A DNA stretch of 64,000 nucleotides from Amorphoplanes friuliensis DSM 7358 (GTDB lineage Bacteria > Actinomycetota > Actinomycetes > Mycobacteriales > Micromonosporaceae), in the NCBI RefSeq assembly GCF_000494755.1, contig NC_022657.1, positions 5,680,001 through 5,744,000 on the forward strand. The letters run 5' to 3'. Both the position numbers and the translations under genes were made by a program. A model generated the notes under the pieces. That model did not search any database and had not been told where the DNA came from. It worked only from the letters and a program-made list of their open reading frames with translations. Positions 1-8,113 of the stretch are shown one piece after another (positions within the stretch are counted from its first letter, which is position 1; every line of letters begins with the position of its first letter).

Positions 1-54
1 CACACGGCGCTGCTGCTCGCCACCGAGCGGATGTCAGGCCGCACCCATGACTGA
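1..54 (+). CDS. C-terminal end of an unidentified upstream protein (partial)
   Basis: The first 54 bases are open in frame 1 and end in TGA at 52-54, giving a 17-residue tail that finishes SGRTHD. Almost every codon in this frame ends in G or C. The alternative frame ending at 48-50 has much poorer third-position GC. The stop overlaps the start of the aldolase gene at 47, so the two genes are probably translationally coupled in one operon. Too little is visible to name the product. Confidence 0.5.
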   Translation, partial: HTALLLATERMSGRTHD

Positions 55-802
55 CCTGCGCGAACGCCTCCGCACCGGCGAAATCCTCTACGGCACCTTC
101 CTCGGCTTCGGCTCGGCCCTGTCCGCCGAGGCCTGCGCGGTCGCCGGCTTCGACTGGCTCCTGGTCGACCTCGAACACGGCGGCGGCGACGAACCGGCCC
201 TCCTCCACCAGCAGATCGCCGCCGAAGCCCGCGGCCTGGCGATGTTCGCCCGCGTGGAGACCGCCGAACGCATCCGCACGGGCCGCGTCCTTGACGTCGG
301 CGTGACCGGCGTGATGTTCCCCCGCCTGGAGACGGCCGCGGAGGTCACCGAAGCCGTCCGCCACCTGCGGTATCCGCCGGCAGGTGATCGTGGTGTCGCC
401 ACGTACAACCGCGTCTACGACTTCGGTTTGCGACCCGAGGGCCTGGCCACCGCCAACGACGGGGTCCTCGGCATCGTCCAGATCGAAAGCCGCCGCGCCC
501 TGGCCGCGGTCACCGAGATCGCCGCCATCCCGGGAGTTGATGTCCTGTTCGTGGGGCCCCGCGACCTGTCTCATGACCTCGGCGTACCCGGTGCTTTCAC
601 CCACCCGGACTTCCGCGCCGCGCTGGACGAGGTGCTCGCCGCGGCAAAAAACGCGGGGGTCGCGGCCGGCATTCTGGCCGGCAACGCCGCACAGGCCCTG
701 GAGTACGCGGGCCTGGGCTTCCAGTTCGTGGGGGTGGGCTCGGACGCGTCGCTGCTGGCGCGGGCCGCCCACGACGCCGTGCGCTTCCTCCGCGGCGGCT
801 GA
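47..802 (+). CDS. HpcH/HpaI family aldolase
   Basis: A 251-residue class II (metal-dependent) aldolase of the HpcH/HpaI family, the normal length. Members cleave or form 4-hydroxy-2-oxo acids to pyruvate plus an aldehyde, in aromatic-acid or sugar-acid catabolism. Visible family residues are the His of LVDLEHG (about residue 44), the Arg of FARVE (about 69), the metal-ligand Glu of VQIES and the Asp of GPRDLS. The barrel ends FVGVGSD, as in relatives. The start at 47 overlaps the end of the preceding gene, which suggests a catabolic operon extending upstream of the window. The substrate cannot be read from the sequence. Family assignment is firm; the exact reaction is not. Confidence 0.9.
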   Translation: MTDLRERLRTGEILYGTFLGFGSALSAEACAVAGFDWLLVDLEHGGGDEPALLHQQIAAEARGLAMFARVETAERIRTGRVLDVGVTGVMFPRLETAAEVTEAVRHLRYPPAGDRGVATYNRVYDFGLRPEGLATANDGVLGIVQIESRRALAAVTEIAAIPGVDVLFVGPRDLSHDLGVPGAFTHPDFRAALDEVLAAAKNAGVAAGILAGNAAQALEYAGLGFQFVGVGSDASLLARAAHDAVRFLRGG

Positions 803-806
803 ACCA

Positions 807-871
807 CCGGTGGTCCCGGGCCGGGCGGGAAAGCGGGGTGGGCCGCTCCCCGCCCGGCCCGGGACCACCGG
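807..871. terminator. Bidirectional terminator with a 23-bp perfect stem
   Basis: Bases 807-829 are exactly complementary to 849-871, giving a 23-bp GC-rich stem with a 19-nt loop. It sits between two convergent genes (aldolase ending at 802, caspase-like gene ending at 875) and can serve both. There is no U tract on either side, as is common in high-GC actinobacteria. Confidence 0.85.
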
Positions 872-874
872 CAC

Positions 875-3412
875 TCAGAGACTCACCCGGACATGCTCGC
901 CGTTGCAGATCATGGAAATCGGATCGCGGGTCCAGATGCCCATTCCGGCATATTTCTGACCGGCAGGGCAGCGCTGGTCACCCACCGCCTCCCCGGTGCG
1001 GAGATCAATGGAATACAGCTTGGTGCGTCCCTCGATGACGATCGTGTCTCCGGAGCGTGCGAAGTGGAGCAGCTCGGGATCGAGGCTGTCGAGGGCTTTT
1101 CGGCTCTGCCACAGCGGCCGGTGCGGGGCTGCGGCCCGCAGCCCGACGAGCCGCCAGGTGTTCTTCGGACCCATCAGCACCGTGGCGGCGACCTCATCGT
1201 TGTCGAAGCCCAGCCGCCACCACGGAGTGCCGACCATCTTCGTCGTGCCGGCGGGCAGGTCGTAGGTGCCTGTGTGACGCCCGTTCACGTAGATCTCCGC
1301 ACGACGGCAGGAGTCGCCGGCACCGTCCCTCATGGCCACGATCAAAGACGCATCCCAGGTGTAGCCGCAGTCGCTCGGGATGGGCTCGTAGTTGTCGTCC
1401 ACCGGAAGCCCTGATTCCCAGGCGTGATCGGTGTATTGGCCGTGAGCGTGCACAACCCAGAGTTGCCCGACGAGCGGCACCGCAGCGACAGCCGCGGCAG
1501 CAGTCACGACGGCGATCACTGTGCCGAGAGCCCTGCGCCTCCGTGCGATCAGGAAAAGACCGCCGACCGGAGCAAGAAGAGTCAGGCCCAGCAATAGATC
1601 GATCAGCACAAACACGAGGTCGAGATGGTAGATCTCCGGTGGGGCTGTTTCTCCCCGCCACAGCCGGACGCTGACAGCGACACCGACCAGCGCGGCGATC
1701 AGCGGAACAAACGACACCAGCACGGCCCGGCGGAGCACGCGGTTCCGGCGGGCCCGCAACTTACGGCGAACTCCGGCCCTGCGGGCATCCGCCTTCCAGG
1801 CCTTCTCCCACTTTGCAGCGTGTGCCTCCTGCCGCTGGCGCTTCTGCTCTTCCTCGGCGGCCGAAAGCTCCTTCGCACGCCTTCGAGCAGCCTCCACGAC
1901 ACGCTCTTGGTTCCGTTCGGCGTGGGCGGCGGGTTGCGTGAGGAGGGCGACAGCCAGACTGCCGACACTCGGCCTTGCCGCCAGGCCCACCCACCAGGCG
2001 GGCATGTCGTCAGTGGGAGCGAGCGTTGCCGCCCAGGTCTTCGGGTCAGCGACCACCAGGAGGACCTGGCCAACCAGGAGCCGTTTGTCGCAGGCGACAT
2101 TCAGGCTTGCGGCCTGCGCCTTCGGCAGCGCCTCATCCCAGCGCGTGGCGAGCTCGAGCAGAATCCCGCACGGCGCGCCCAGGCCGCACGGGTGCGTCTC
2201 GTCCGTGCAGTCGTGCCGGGCGAGCGTGCGCAGCACGTTGTGGGCCTGCAGATCCTCGATCCACCGGGCGGATTCGTCATTGCCCCCGATCGCCGCCTCG
2301 GCCGTCCGGAGCAGATCATTCTCACTGACCGGCCGGCCTCGGAACATCGCCGGTAGGTGCGGCGCGAAGGTGGCGACGAACACTGCCGTCGCGGCTTCGG
2401 CAGCCGCCGCGTCGGGTGAGGCTTTGCGGAAGATGCTGCGTTCGAGGGTGCGGTCTCGGACGTCGACGTGGATCCAGTCGTAGAGGGCGCGGCGGTCGTC
2501 GTCGGAGCGGAACAACTCCGCAGCCTCGGCGGGGTGCTGGACCATCGCCTCGGCCAGCACCGTCGGTGTTGCGCGGTCCTCCCGGGCGAAACGGAACGGC
2601 GGAAACCGCGCGGCGTGGAAACGCGGCGTCCGCACCCGCCGGACCTCGCGGGTGACCACCACGGGCACCGGGTTCTCCGGCGTGCGCGCCACCAACAGCT
2701 TCTGCTGCACTCCGGCCGCGAAGTAGGACGGTGTCTGCCGGCGCTCCGGGCCGAGCGCCTGGTACACATATCCGTGCAGCTCAGCCGTTTCGACCCAGCC
2801 GTCCCGGTCGAGGTCCGCGGCGCCCGTCCGCAGGCCTTCGATGAGCTTCTCGGTGAAGGCGGATTCGACCGGCTCGTCGAGGACCAGCTCGGAACCCTCG
2901 TAGGCGAGCTCGTACTCGTTGCAGGCCGTGATGCAGACGTAGCCGCGGGAGGCGCGGATCTCGCCGCCGAGGGGTTCGTCGCCGCCTTTGGCAAAACCGG
3001 TGGCGAAGGCACCGCTGTAGCAGCAGTCCAGGAGCAGTAACCGGCTGCCGGCCAGGGTCTGTTCGAGCCGCCCGGCGACGTACGAGGCGGCCACCGCCGT
3101 GCTCGACGGCAGCGCCCGCCTCGTAGGTGTCGTGGCGAAGAACAGGTCGCCGGACTGGTCGCGGAGACCGTGGCAGGAGAAGTAGACGAGGACGAAGTCG
3201 TCCGGGTCCCGTTCCGCCGTCAGCAGGTCGAGCGCGACGCGGATCTCGCTCTCGGTGGCGTTCTGCAGAACCTGGACCTCGAAGCCGCCGAGGCCCGGGT
3301 CCTCCAGCACCTGCGCCAGGCTCTGCACGTCCTGCGCGGGTGATCGCAGTTGCGCGAAGTATTCGTCGTCGTAGTCACCGGCGGCGACGAGCAGTGCGTA
3401 CCGGCCGGCCAC
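875..3412 (-). CDS. Membrane-anchored caspase-family (peptidase C14) protein
   Basis: An 845-residue protein starting at the GTG at 3412, two bases after the stop of the EACC1 gene. A longer upstream reading frame exists but would overlap that gene. The N-terminal 250 residues are a caspase-like fold: YALLVAAGDYDD opens it, the catalytic His is in YFSCHGLRD (about residue 81) and the catalytic Cys in LLLDCCYSG (about 131). An EF-hand-like DLDRDGWVE stretch follows. The middle is a helical region with no domain I recognise, then a Lys/Arg-rich stretch and about four hydrophobic segments. A C-terminal domain of about 170 residues looks beta-rich. The architecture suggests an effector protease with its catalytic domain in the cytosol, tethered to the membrane. 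Protease family is confident; the immune or cell-death role is inferred from the neighbour. Confidence 0.85.
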   Translation of the reverse strand: MAGRYALLVAAGDYDDEYFAQLRSPAQDVQSLAQVLEDPGLGGFEVQVLQNATESEIRVALDLLTAERDPDDFVLVYFSCHGLRDQSGDLFFATTPTRRALPSSTAVAASYVAGRLEQTLAGSRLLLLDCCYSGAFATGFAKGGDEPLGGEIRASRGYVCITACNEYELAYEGSELVLDEPVESAFTEKLIEGLRTGAADLDRDGWVETAELHGYVYQALGPERRQTPSYFAAGVQQKLLVARTPENPVPVVVTREVRRVRTPRFHAARFPPFRFAREDRATPTVLAEAMVQHPAEAAELFRSDDDRRALYDWIHVDVRDRTLERSIFRKASPDAAAAEAATAVFVATFAPHLPAMFRGRPVSENDLLRTAEAAIGGNDESARWIEDLQAHNVLRTLARHDCTDETHPCGLGAPCGILLELATRWDEALPKAQAASLNVACDKRLLVGQVLLVVADPKTWAATLAPTDDMPAWWVGLAARPSVGSLAVALLTQPAAHAERNQERVVEAARRRAKELSAAEEEQKRQRQEAHAAKWEKAWKADARRAGVRRKLRARRNRVLRRAVLVSFVPLIAALVGVAVSVRLWRGETAPPEIYHLDLVFVLIDLLLGLTLLAPVGGLFLIARRRRALGTVIAVVTAAAAVAAVPLVGQLWVVHAHGQYTDHAWESGLPVDDNYEPIPSDCGYTWDASLIVAMRDGAGDSCRRAEIYVNGRHTGTYDLPAGTTKMVGTPWWRLGFDNDEVAATVLMGPKNTWRLVGLRAAAPHRPLWQSRKALDSLDPELLHFARSGDTIVIEGRTKLYSIDLRTGEAVGDQRCPAGQKYAGMGIWTRDPISMICNGEHVRVSL

Positions 3413-3414
3413 CG

Positions 3415-3786
3415 TCAGGCGGAGCCGGGGTTGCGGCGGAGCCAGTCCTCGATCATCGCCGGGCCGAGCTTTCCGACGGCCGGCCCTTCGAGGATCAGGA
3501 CGTCGTCGCCCCGGCGGATCTCGATCTTGCGTTTCTGTGACCGCTGGATCGCCGCGACGAGGACCTGGGACATCGCGCGCAGGCCGGCCGCCGAGAGCAC
3601 ACCGGCGACAACGAGCGAGGCCACCGCACCCGCGGTGCTCTTCGTGCCGGGTTCGGCCTCGCCGGACACCTGCTCCGACGGGATCCCGGCGCGGCGCAGC
3701 TCGCCGTGCAGCTGGCGCAGCAGGTCCTCGGACGGGAACTCGGCGGCGGCCACGGAGACGACAACGGCGTTCGGTGCGGAGATCAC
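3415..3786 (-). CDS. EACC1-like effector-associated component
   Basis: A 123-residue protein with an N-terminal alpha/beta segment (VVVSVAAAEFPSEDLLRQL), a hydrophobic helix at about residues 53-80, and a C-terminal beta segment (KIEIRRGDDVLIL) ending EDWLRRN. This layout matches the effector-associated constant component EACC1, a small protein found beside caspase-, trypsin- and other effector genes in actinobacterial conflict systems. It is directly upstream of, and nearly overlaps, the caspase-like gene, so the two should be made together. The reading frame was chosen over the longer antiparallel and same-strand alternatives because it gives EACC1-like sequence and high third-position GC. 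It probably senses or transmits a signal to the protease, but its biochemical role is not established. Confidence 0.75.
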   Translation of the reverse strand: MISAPNAVVVSVAAAEFPSEDLLRQLHGELRRAGIPSEQVSGEAEPGTKSTAGAVASLVVAGVLSAAGLRAMSQVLVAAIQRSQKRKIEIRRGDDVLILEGPAVGKLGPAMIEDWLRRNPGSA

Positions 3787-3841
3787 GGGGGTCCAACGAG
3801 CGGCACCGCGTCCGGGTTACGGGGTTGGGCGGTGATGGCGA

Positions 3842-3868
3842 AGGCCCAACTTCCTTGAAGTTGGGCCT
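3842..3868. terminator. Perfect 12-bp-stem hairpin, single copy of the 49-kb repeat core
   Basis: Bases 3842-3853 pair perfectly with 3857-3868 around a CTT loop. The site lies downstream of the secreted dehydrogenase gene (stop at 3918) and upstream of EACC1 (start 3786), both on the minus strand, so it probably terminates the former. Its inner core, CCAACTTCcttGAAGTTGG, is the same palindrome that is tandemly repeated at 49.2-49.7 kb. Confidence 0.75.
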
Positions 3869-3917
3869 GGGCTGCTGCGGAGCGCGGGGACCTCGGAGAT
3901 CCCCGCGTTCCGTCCGG

Positions 3918-6900
3918 TCAGCTGTAGACCTCGAACTCGAACAGCGAGTAGCCCCAGGCCGTGGCGCGGGTCGTGCCGTTGATCCGCACGTACCGGCCGG
4001 TGGCGGCCAGTGCGGTGTTGTCGTCCACGGCGCCGTTGCCGCCGGTGATCGTCCGGACCGTGGTCCAGGTCGTCCCGTTGGCCGACGTCTGGATCTGGTA
4101 CGCGGAGCCGTACGCCCCCTCCCAGGTCAGCTTGACCCGGTTGACGGGGTACGACTGGCCGAGGTCGACCTGGATCCACTGCGGGTCGGCGAAGGCACTG
4201 GCCCACCGGCTGGTCAGCGAACCGTCCACCGCGGCGGAGGCCGGGTACGCGACCGCCTCGGTGCTCGACGCCGTTGCCGGCTTGTTCAGCGCCAGGTTGC
4301 CCGGGGGCGGCGGGACGACGCTGCCGCCGTAGACCTCGAACTCGAACAGCGAGTACCCCCAGGCGGTGGCTCGGGCCGTACCGTTGATCCGCACGAAACG
4401 ACCTGTGGCGCCCAGTGCGGTGTTGTCGTCGACCCCGCCGTCTCCCCCGGTGACCGTCCGGACCGTGGTCCAGGTGGTCCCGTCGGGTGACGTCTGGATC
4501 TGGTACCCCGAACCGTAGGCCGCCTCCCAGGTCAGCTTGACCCGGTCGATGGACGTCGACTGGCCGAGGTCGACCTGGATCCACTGCGGATCACTGAAGG
4601 TGCTCGCCCACCGGGTGGTCAGCGAACCGTCCACCGCGGCCGAGGCCGGGTACGTGCCGGACTCCGCGCTCGACGCCGTCACCGGCTTGTTCAACGCCAG
4701 GTTCCCCGTGGGCGGTTGAGAGGTGCCGCCGGAGGTGAACGTGAAGTCGTCGATGTCGAACAGCGATCCCGCGCCGCCGGTGAACACCAGGTACAGCTGT
4801 TTCGTCCCGCTCGGTGGGCTGATCGTCCCGGTGACGTCGGCCCAGGTCTCCCAGCCACCGGTCGGGGCGACCTGCACCGTGCCGGCCACCGGGCCGGTCG
4901 GCGAGTCGGCCCGTACGGTCAGCGTGCCACCGGCGCCGGCCGAGGCGACCCGCGCCTTGATCCCGGTGACGCCGGCCAGGTTGTACGGCGTGAACGAGAT
5001 CCAGTCGCCGTTCTCGATGTAGCCGACGGCGTTGCCGCCGTGTGCGTTGGCCTTGGCGGCGACCTGGACACCGTTCATGGTGGCGAAGTGCTCGGCCTGC
5101 CGGGTCCGCGGCTGCAGCACGTGCTGGTCCTGGACCGCGACCCCGGCGACCGGGGTGTACACGGCGGCGAGCACCCCGAAGACGTTTGCGCTCGCGTCGT
5201 GCTCACCGTCCACCGTGGTCTGGATCGACCCGGTGCAGCCGGTCTTGCTGGTGATCGGATGGCCGTGACTGTCGTGGCCCAGGATGTAGTTGACCACGAC
5301 CCGGCTGCAGTCGATGGTGCCGGCGTTCGGATCGGTGACCCGCACCTCGTACGGCACCAGGTCACCGAACTGGAACACCGATCCGTCGGGCGGTGCGACC
5401 AACTGGATGGAGGGCCGGCCGACTCCCACGACCGTACTGGCCGTCGAGGTTCTGCCGCCGCTGTCCCGTACCGTCAGTGTCGCGGTGTACTCGCCGTTCG
5501 CCGGGTAGGTGAACGTCGGGTTGGCCGCCGTGGAGTCGGTGCTGCCGTTGCTGGTGAAGTCCCAGGCGTACGTGATCGGGTCGCCGTCCGGGTCGTTGCT
5601 GCCCGCCGAGCTGAACTGCACGGCCAGCGGAGCCGCGCCGGACGACGGGGTGGCGCTGATCTGAGCGATCGGTGCGCGGTTGCCGCCGCTGTTGTACTCG
5701 ATCCGGTAGAGCGCCGAGTTGTCGTCGCCGCCGAACCAGGTGGTGCCGTAGTCGAGCACGTACAGGGCGCCGTCGGGCCCGAACTCCATGTCCATGATCG
5801 CGGTTCCGGACCACGGGATCGGCTCGATCGCGCCGGCCGTACCGTCGGCGTTCAGGGTGACCGCCTTGATCCAGCGGCTGGTGAACTCGCCGAGGAAGGC
5901 CTTTCCGTTGTAGGACGCCGGGAACTTCACGTCGGAGTTCAGCCCCGCGTTGAAGTTGTAGACCGGGCCGCCCATGGGCCCGCCCCCGCCCAGCTCCGGC
6001 CGCCAGGGCCCCTGACCGCCGTAGGGCAGCCAGGCCGCCCGCGACGCCGGCAGGGCGGTGATGCCGATGTTGTTCCGCGAGTTGTTCGTCGGCCCGCCGG
6101 CACAGTTGTACGGACCGGACGACGGCCCGCTCGGGAACGTGAACTCCTGGTAGGGAGTGTTGTAGTTGGAGCAGTACGGCCAGCCGTAGAAGCCCGGCTG
6201 GGTGATCCGCTCGAACGAGACGGTGCCCGCGGGCCCGCGCTGCGGGTCGGCCGAGCCGGCGTCGGGGCCGTAGTCACCGAGGTAGACGACCCCGGTGGCC
6301 TTGTCCACGCTCATCCGGAACGGGTTGCGGAAACCCATGGCGTACACCTCGGGTTTGGTGTTCGCCGTGCCCGGGGCGAACATGTTGCCGGCCGGGACGG
6401 TGTAGCCGCCCGTTGCACCCGGCTTGATCCGCAGCACCTTGCCGCGCAGGTCGTTGCTGTTGCCCGAGGTGCGCTGCGCGTCGTAGGCCGGGTTGCGGTC
6501 GGCCCGCTCGTCCAGCGGCGCCATGCCGGCCGAGTCGAACGGGTTGGAGTCGTCACCCGTGGACAGGTACAGGTTGCCGGCGGCGTCGAAGTCGATGTCA
6601 CCACCGACGTGGCAGCACAGCCCACGGCTGGTCGGCACGTCGAGGATCGTCACCAGCGAGGCCGGGTCGATCGTGTTGTCGTCCCGCACGGTGAGCCGGG
6701 CCAGCTTGTTGGAGCCGTTGAACGGGGCGAAGTCCGCCGCCGTGCCAGTGGACGGGGCGTCGCCGCCCGGCGTGCTGAGCGGTGGCGCGTAGTAGACGTA
6801 CACCCAGCGGTTGGTGGCGAAGTTCGGGTCGGCCTTGATGCTCTGCAGACCCTCCTCGTCGTGGCTGTAGACCGGCAGCGTCAGGGCGACCTTGGTGTTG

Positions 6901-7793
6901 CCGTTGACGTCGGTGTACCGGATGACGCCGTTCCGCGAGGTGTGCAGCACACCCCGGTTCGGCAGCACGGTGAGACCCATCGGCTCACCGGTCTCGGCCA
7001 CACCCTTGGCCAGGTTCACCTGGCTGAATGTGCCACCGGGCGCCTGCACCGAGCAGTTGCCGACGTTCTGCGCGGCGTACTTGATCCCGCCGAGCAGATG
7101 GGTGCGGAAGTGCGTCTCGGTGTAGCTATCCTGGGTGTGGCCGAGGCCGGTGTACCAGGAACGACCGCCGTCGTAGGGCCGGCACCACGAGATCGGGTGG
7201 TCGCCGTTCATGGTGCCGCCCGTGTACGTGGCCTCGTTGAGGTTCGCGAGGACGTGCACCTGCGAGCGCGGGTTGGTGCGGTAGTTGTACAGCTCGTCGG
7301 TGCGGTTCCAGTTCGCCGGGATGCCCGCATTGGACGGGTGCGCGGTGTCCTCGATGCGGACGGTGACCGGCTGGATCGCGGGGTGGCCGGAGAAGTAGGC
7401 GCCGACGAGGTTGCCGTACCAGGGCCAGTCGTACTCGGTGTCGGAAGCGGCGTGCACGCCGACATAACCGCCGCCGGCCCGGATGTAACGCTCGAACGCG
7501 GCCTGCTGGCCGGCGTCGAGCACGTCAGCGGTGGTGGACAGCCAGATGACCGCCTTGAAGCGGGCCAGGTTCGCGTCGGTGAACTGGGCGGCGTCCTCGG
7601 TGGCCTCGACCGTGAAGTTGTTCTGCGCGCCCAGTTGCTGGATCGCGGTGATCCCCGCGGGGATCGCGTCGTGCCGGAACCCCGCCGTCTTGCTGAAGAT
7701 CAGCACCGAGAAATCGGCCGCGAACGCGGGGGCGACGTTGACACCTATCCCGGCCAGTACAAGAGCGACGGTCAGCAGAATTCTTCGAATCAT
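3918..7793 (-). CDS. Secreted ThuA / glucose-sorbosone dehydrogenase-like protein with PKD, CBM6 and two F5/8C domains
   Basis: A 1291-residue extracellular enzyme. The start at 7793 gives a clean signal peptide (MIRRILLTVALVLAG... cut near AFA-AD); an upstream extension lacks one. Domains in order: a ThuA-like domain (about 25-240, starting FSVLIFSKTAGFRHD), a six-bladed-propeller glucose/sorbosone dehydrogenase domain (about 255-690, GLTVLPNRG to YVLDYGTTWFGG), a PKD domain (about 705-790), a linker, a CBM6-like domain (about 890-1020, RQAEHF to DIDDFTF), and two near-identical discoidin/F5-8C domains at the end. The ThuA-plus-sorbosone-dehydrogenase fusion is common in secreted proteins of soil bacteria. 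It probably oxidises a sugar while bound to polysaccharide, but substrate and cofactor are not evident. AGCGCT operators lie upstream. Confidence 0.88.
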   Translation of the reverse strand: MIRRILLTVALVLAGIGVNVAPAFAADFSVLIFSKTAGFRHDAIPAGITAIQQLGAQNNFTVEATEDAAQFTDANLARFKAVIWLSTTADVLDAGQQAAFERYIRAGGGYVGVHAASDTEYDWPWYGNLVGAYFSGHPAIQPVTVRIEDTAHPSNAGIPANWNRTDELYNYRTNPRSQVHVLANLNEATYTGGTMNGDHPISWCRPYDGGRSWYTGLGHTQDSYTETHFRTHLLGGIKYAAQNVGNCSVQAPGGTFSQVNLAKGVAETGEPMGLTVLPNRGVLHTSRNGVIRYTDVNGNTKVALTLPVYSHDEEGLQSIKADPNFATNRWVYVYYAPPLSTPGGDAPSTGTAADFAPFNGSNKLARLTVRDDNTIDPASLVTILDVPTSRGLCCHVGGDIDFDAAGNLYLSTGDDSNPFDSAGMAPLDERADRNPAYDAQRTSGNSNDLRGKVLRIKPGATGGYTVPAGNMFAPGTANTKPEVYAMGFRNPFRMSVDKATGVVYLGDYGPDAGSADPQRGPAGTVSFERITQPGFYGWPYCSNYNTPYQEFTFPSGPSSGPYNCAGGPTNNSRNNIGITALPASRAAWLPYGGQGPWRPELGGGGPMGGPVYNFNAGLNSDVKFPASYNGKAFLGEFTSRWIKAVTLNADGTAGAIEPIPWSGTAIMDMEFGPDGALYVLDYGTTWFGGDDNSALYRIEYNSGGNRAPIAQISATPSSGAAPLAVQFSSAGSNDPDGDPITYAWDFTSNGSTDSTAANPTFTYPANGEYTATLTVRDSGGRTSTASTVVGVGRPSIQLVAPPDGSVFQFGDLVPYEVRVTDPNAGTIDCSRVVVNYILGHDSHGHPITSKTGCTGSIQTTVDGEHDASANVFGVLAAVYTPVAGVAVQDQHVLQPRTRQAEHFATMNGVQVAAKANAHGGNAVGYIENGDWISFTPYNLAGVTGIKARVASAGAGGTLTVRADSPTGPVAGTVQVAPTGGWETWADVTGTISPPSGTKQLYLVFTGGAGSLFDIDDFTFTSGGTSQPPTGNLALNKPVTASSAESGTYPASAAVDGSLTTRWASTFSDPQWIQVDLGQSTSIDRVKLTWEAAYGSGYQIQTSPDGTTWTTVRTVTGGDGGVDDNTALGATGRFVRINGTARATAWGYSLFEFEVYGGSVVPPPPGNLALNKPATASSTEAVAYPASAAVDGSLTSRWASAFADPQWIQVDLGQSYPVNRVKLTWEGAYGSAYQIQTSANGTTWTTVRTITGGNGAVDDNTALAATGRYVRINGTTRATAWGYSLFEFEVYS

Positions 7794-7956
7794 GATCGGT
7801 TGGGTACCTCTCGTGAGGAAGCAACCGAGACGTGCGCCGATCACGTCTCGAACGCGGCCGCGGTGGGCGACCTCGCGGGTGGTGGACGGGGACGGCTCTC
7901 GACGGCACCCGGTCGGGGATGCGGGGCCGTCGTCTGGTTCGGACCTCGATGCCGAC

Positions 7957-7970
7957 GGAGAGCGCTTTCC
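7957..7970. promoter_or_regulatory. AGCGCT-centred operator upstream of the secreted dehydrogenase
   Basis: GGAGAGCGCTTTCC is a near-palindrome centred on AGCGCT, the form typical of LacI-family sugar-regulator operators in actinobacteria. It is enclosed by a perfect 8-bp inverted repeat (CCTCGATG at 7944-7951, CATCGAGG at 7971-7978). It lies about 165 bp upstream of the start at 7793. Confidence 0.6.
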
Positions 7971-8075
7971 CATCGAGGTGAGAAAAAGTTAACAGATTCG
8001 TCATCGCCCATCAACGATTTCATCGACAGCCGTGAAAATCCGCCTGCTGGGAGAGAGCCCGCCGCGGCCCCTCTC

Positions 8076-8091
8076 GGGGAAGCGCTTCCCC
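8076..8091. promoter_or_regulatory. Perfect 16-bp AGCGCT palindrome
   Basis: GGGGAAGCGCTTCCCC is perfectly palindromic and shares the AAGCGCTT centre with the sites at 7957 and 31729. It lies between the MarR stop (8114) and the dehydrogenase promoter region. It could be a second operator for the same sugar-responsive repressor, or contribute to termination of MarR transcripts. Confidence 0.6.
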
Positions 8092-8113
8092 ACCAAGGCG
8101 GGCGAAACGGGCC

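Larger units (their letters stand above)
7794..8113. other. 320-bp promoter region without a gene
   Basis: No convincing gene is present here. The stretch holds the 5' region of the secreted dehydrogenase gene on the minus strand and two AGCGCT-centred palindromes, described separately. It includes a locally AT-rich patch around 7981-8035 that could hold the promoter. On the other side is the 3' end of the MarR gene. Confidence 0.6.

Noticed and set aside
3787..3796. Long N-terminal extension of the caspase-like gene (start at 3796)
   Set aside because: The extra 128 residues are Arg/Gly/Pro-rich antisense-like sequence and lie over the EACC1 gene in another frame; the GTG at 3412 fits the domain start.
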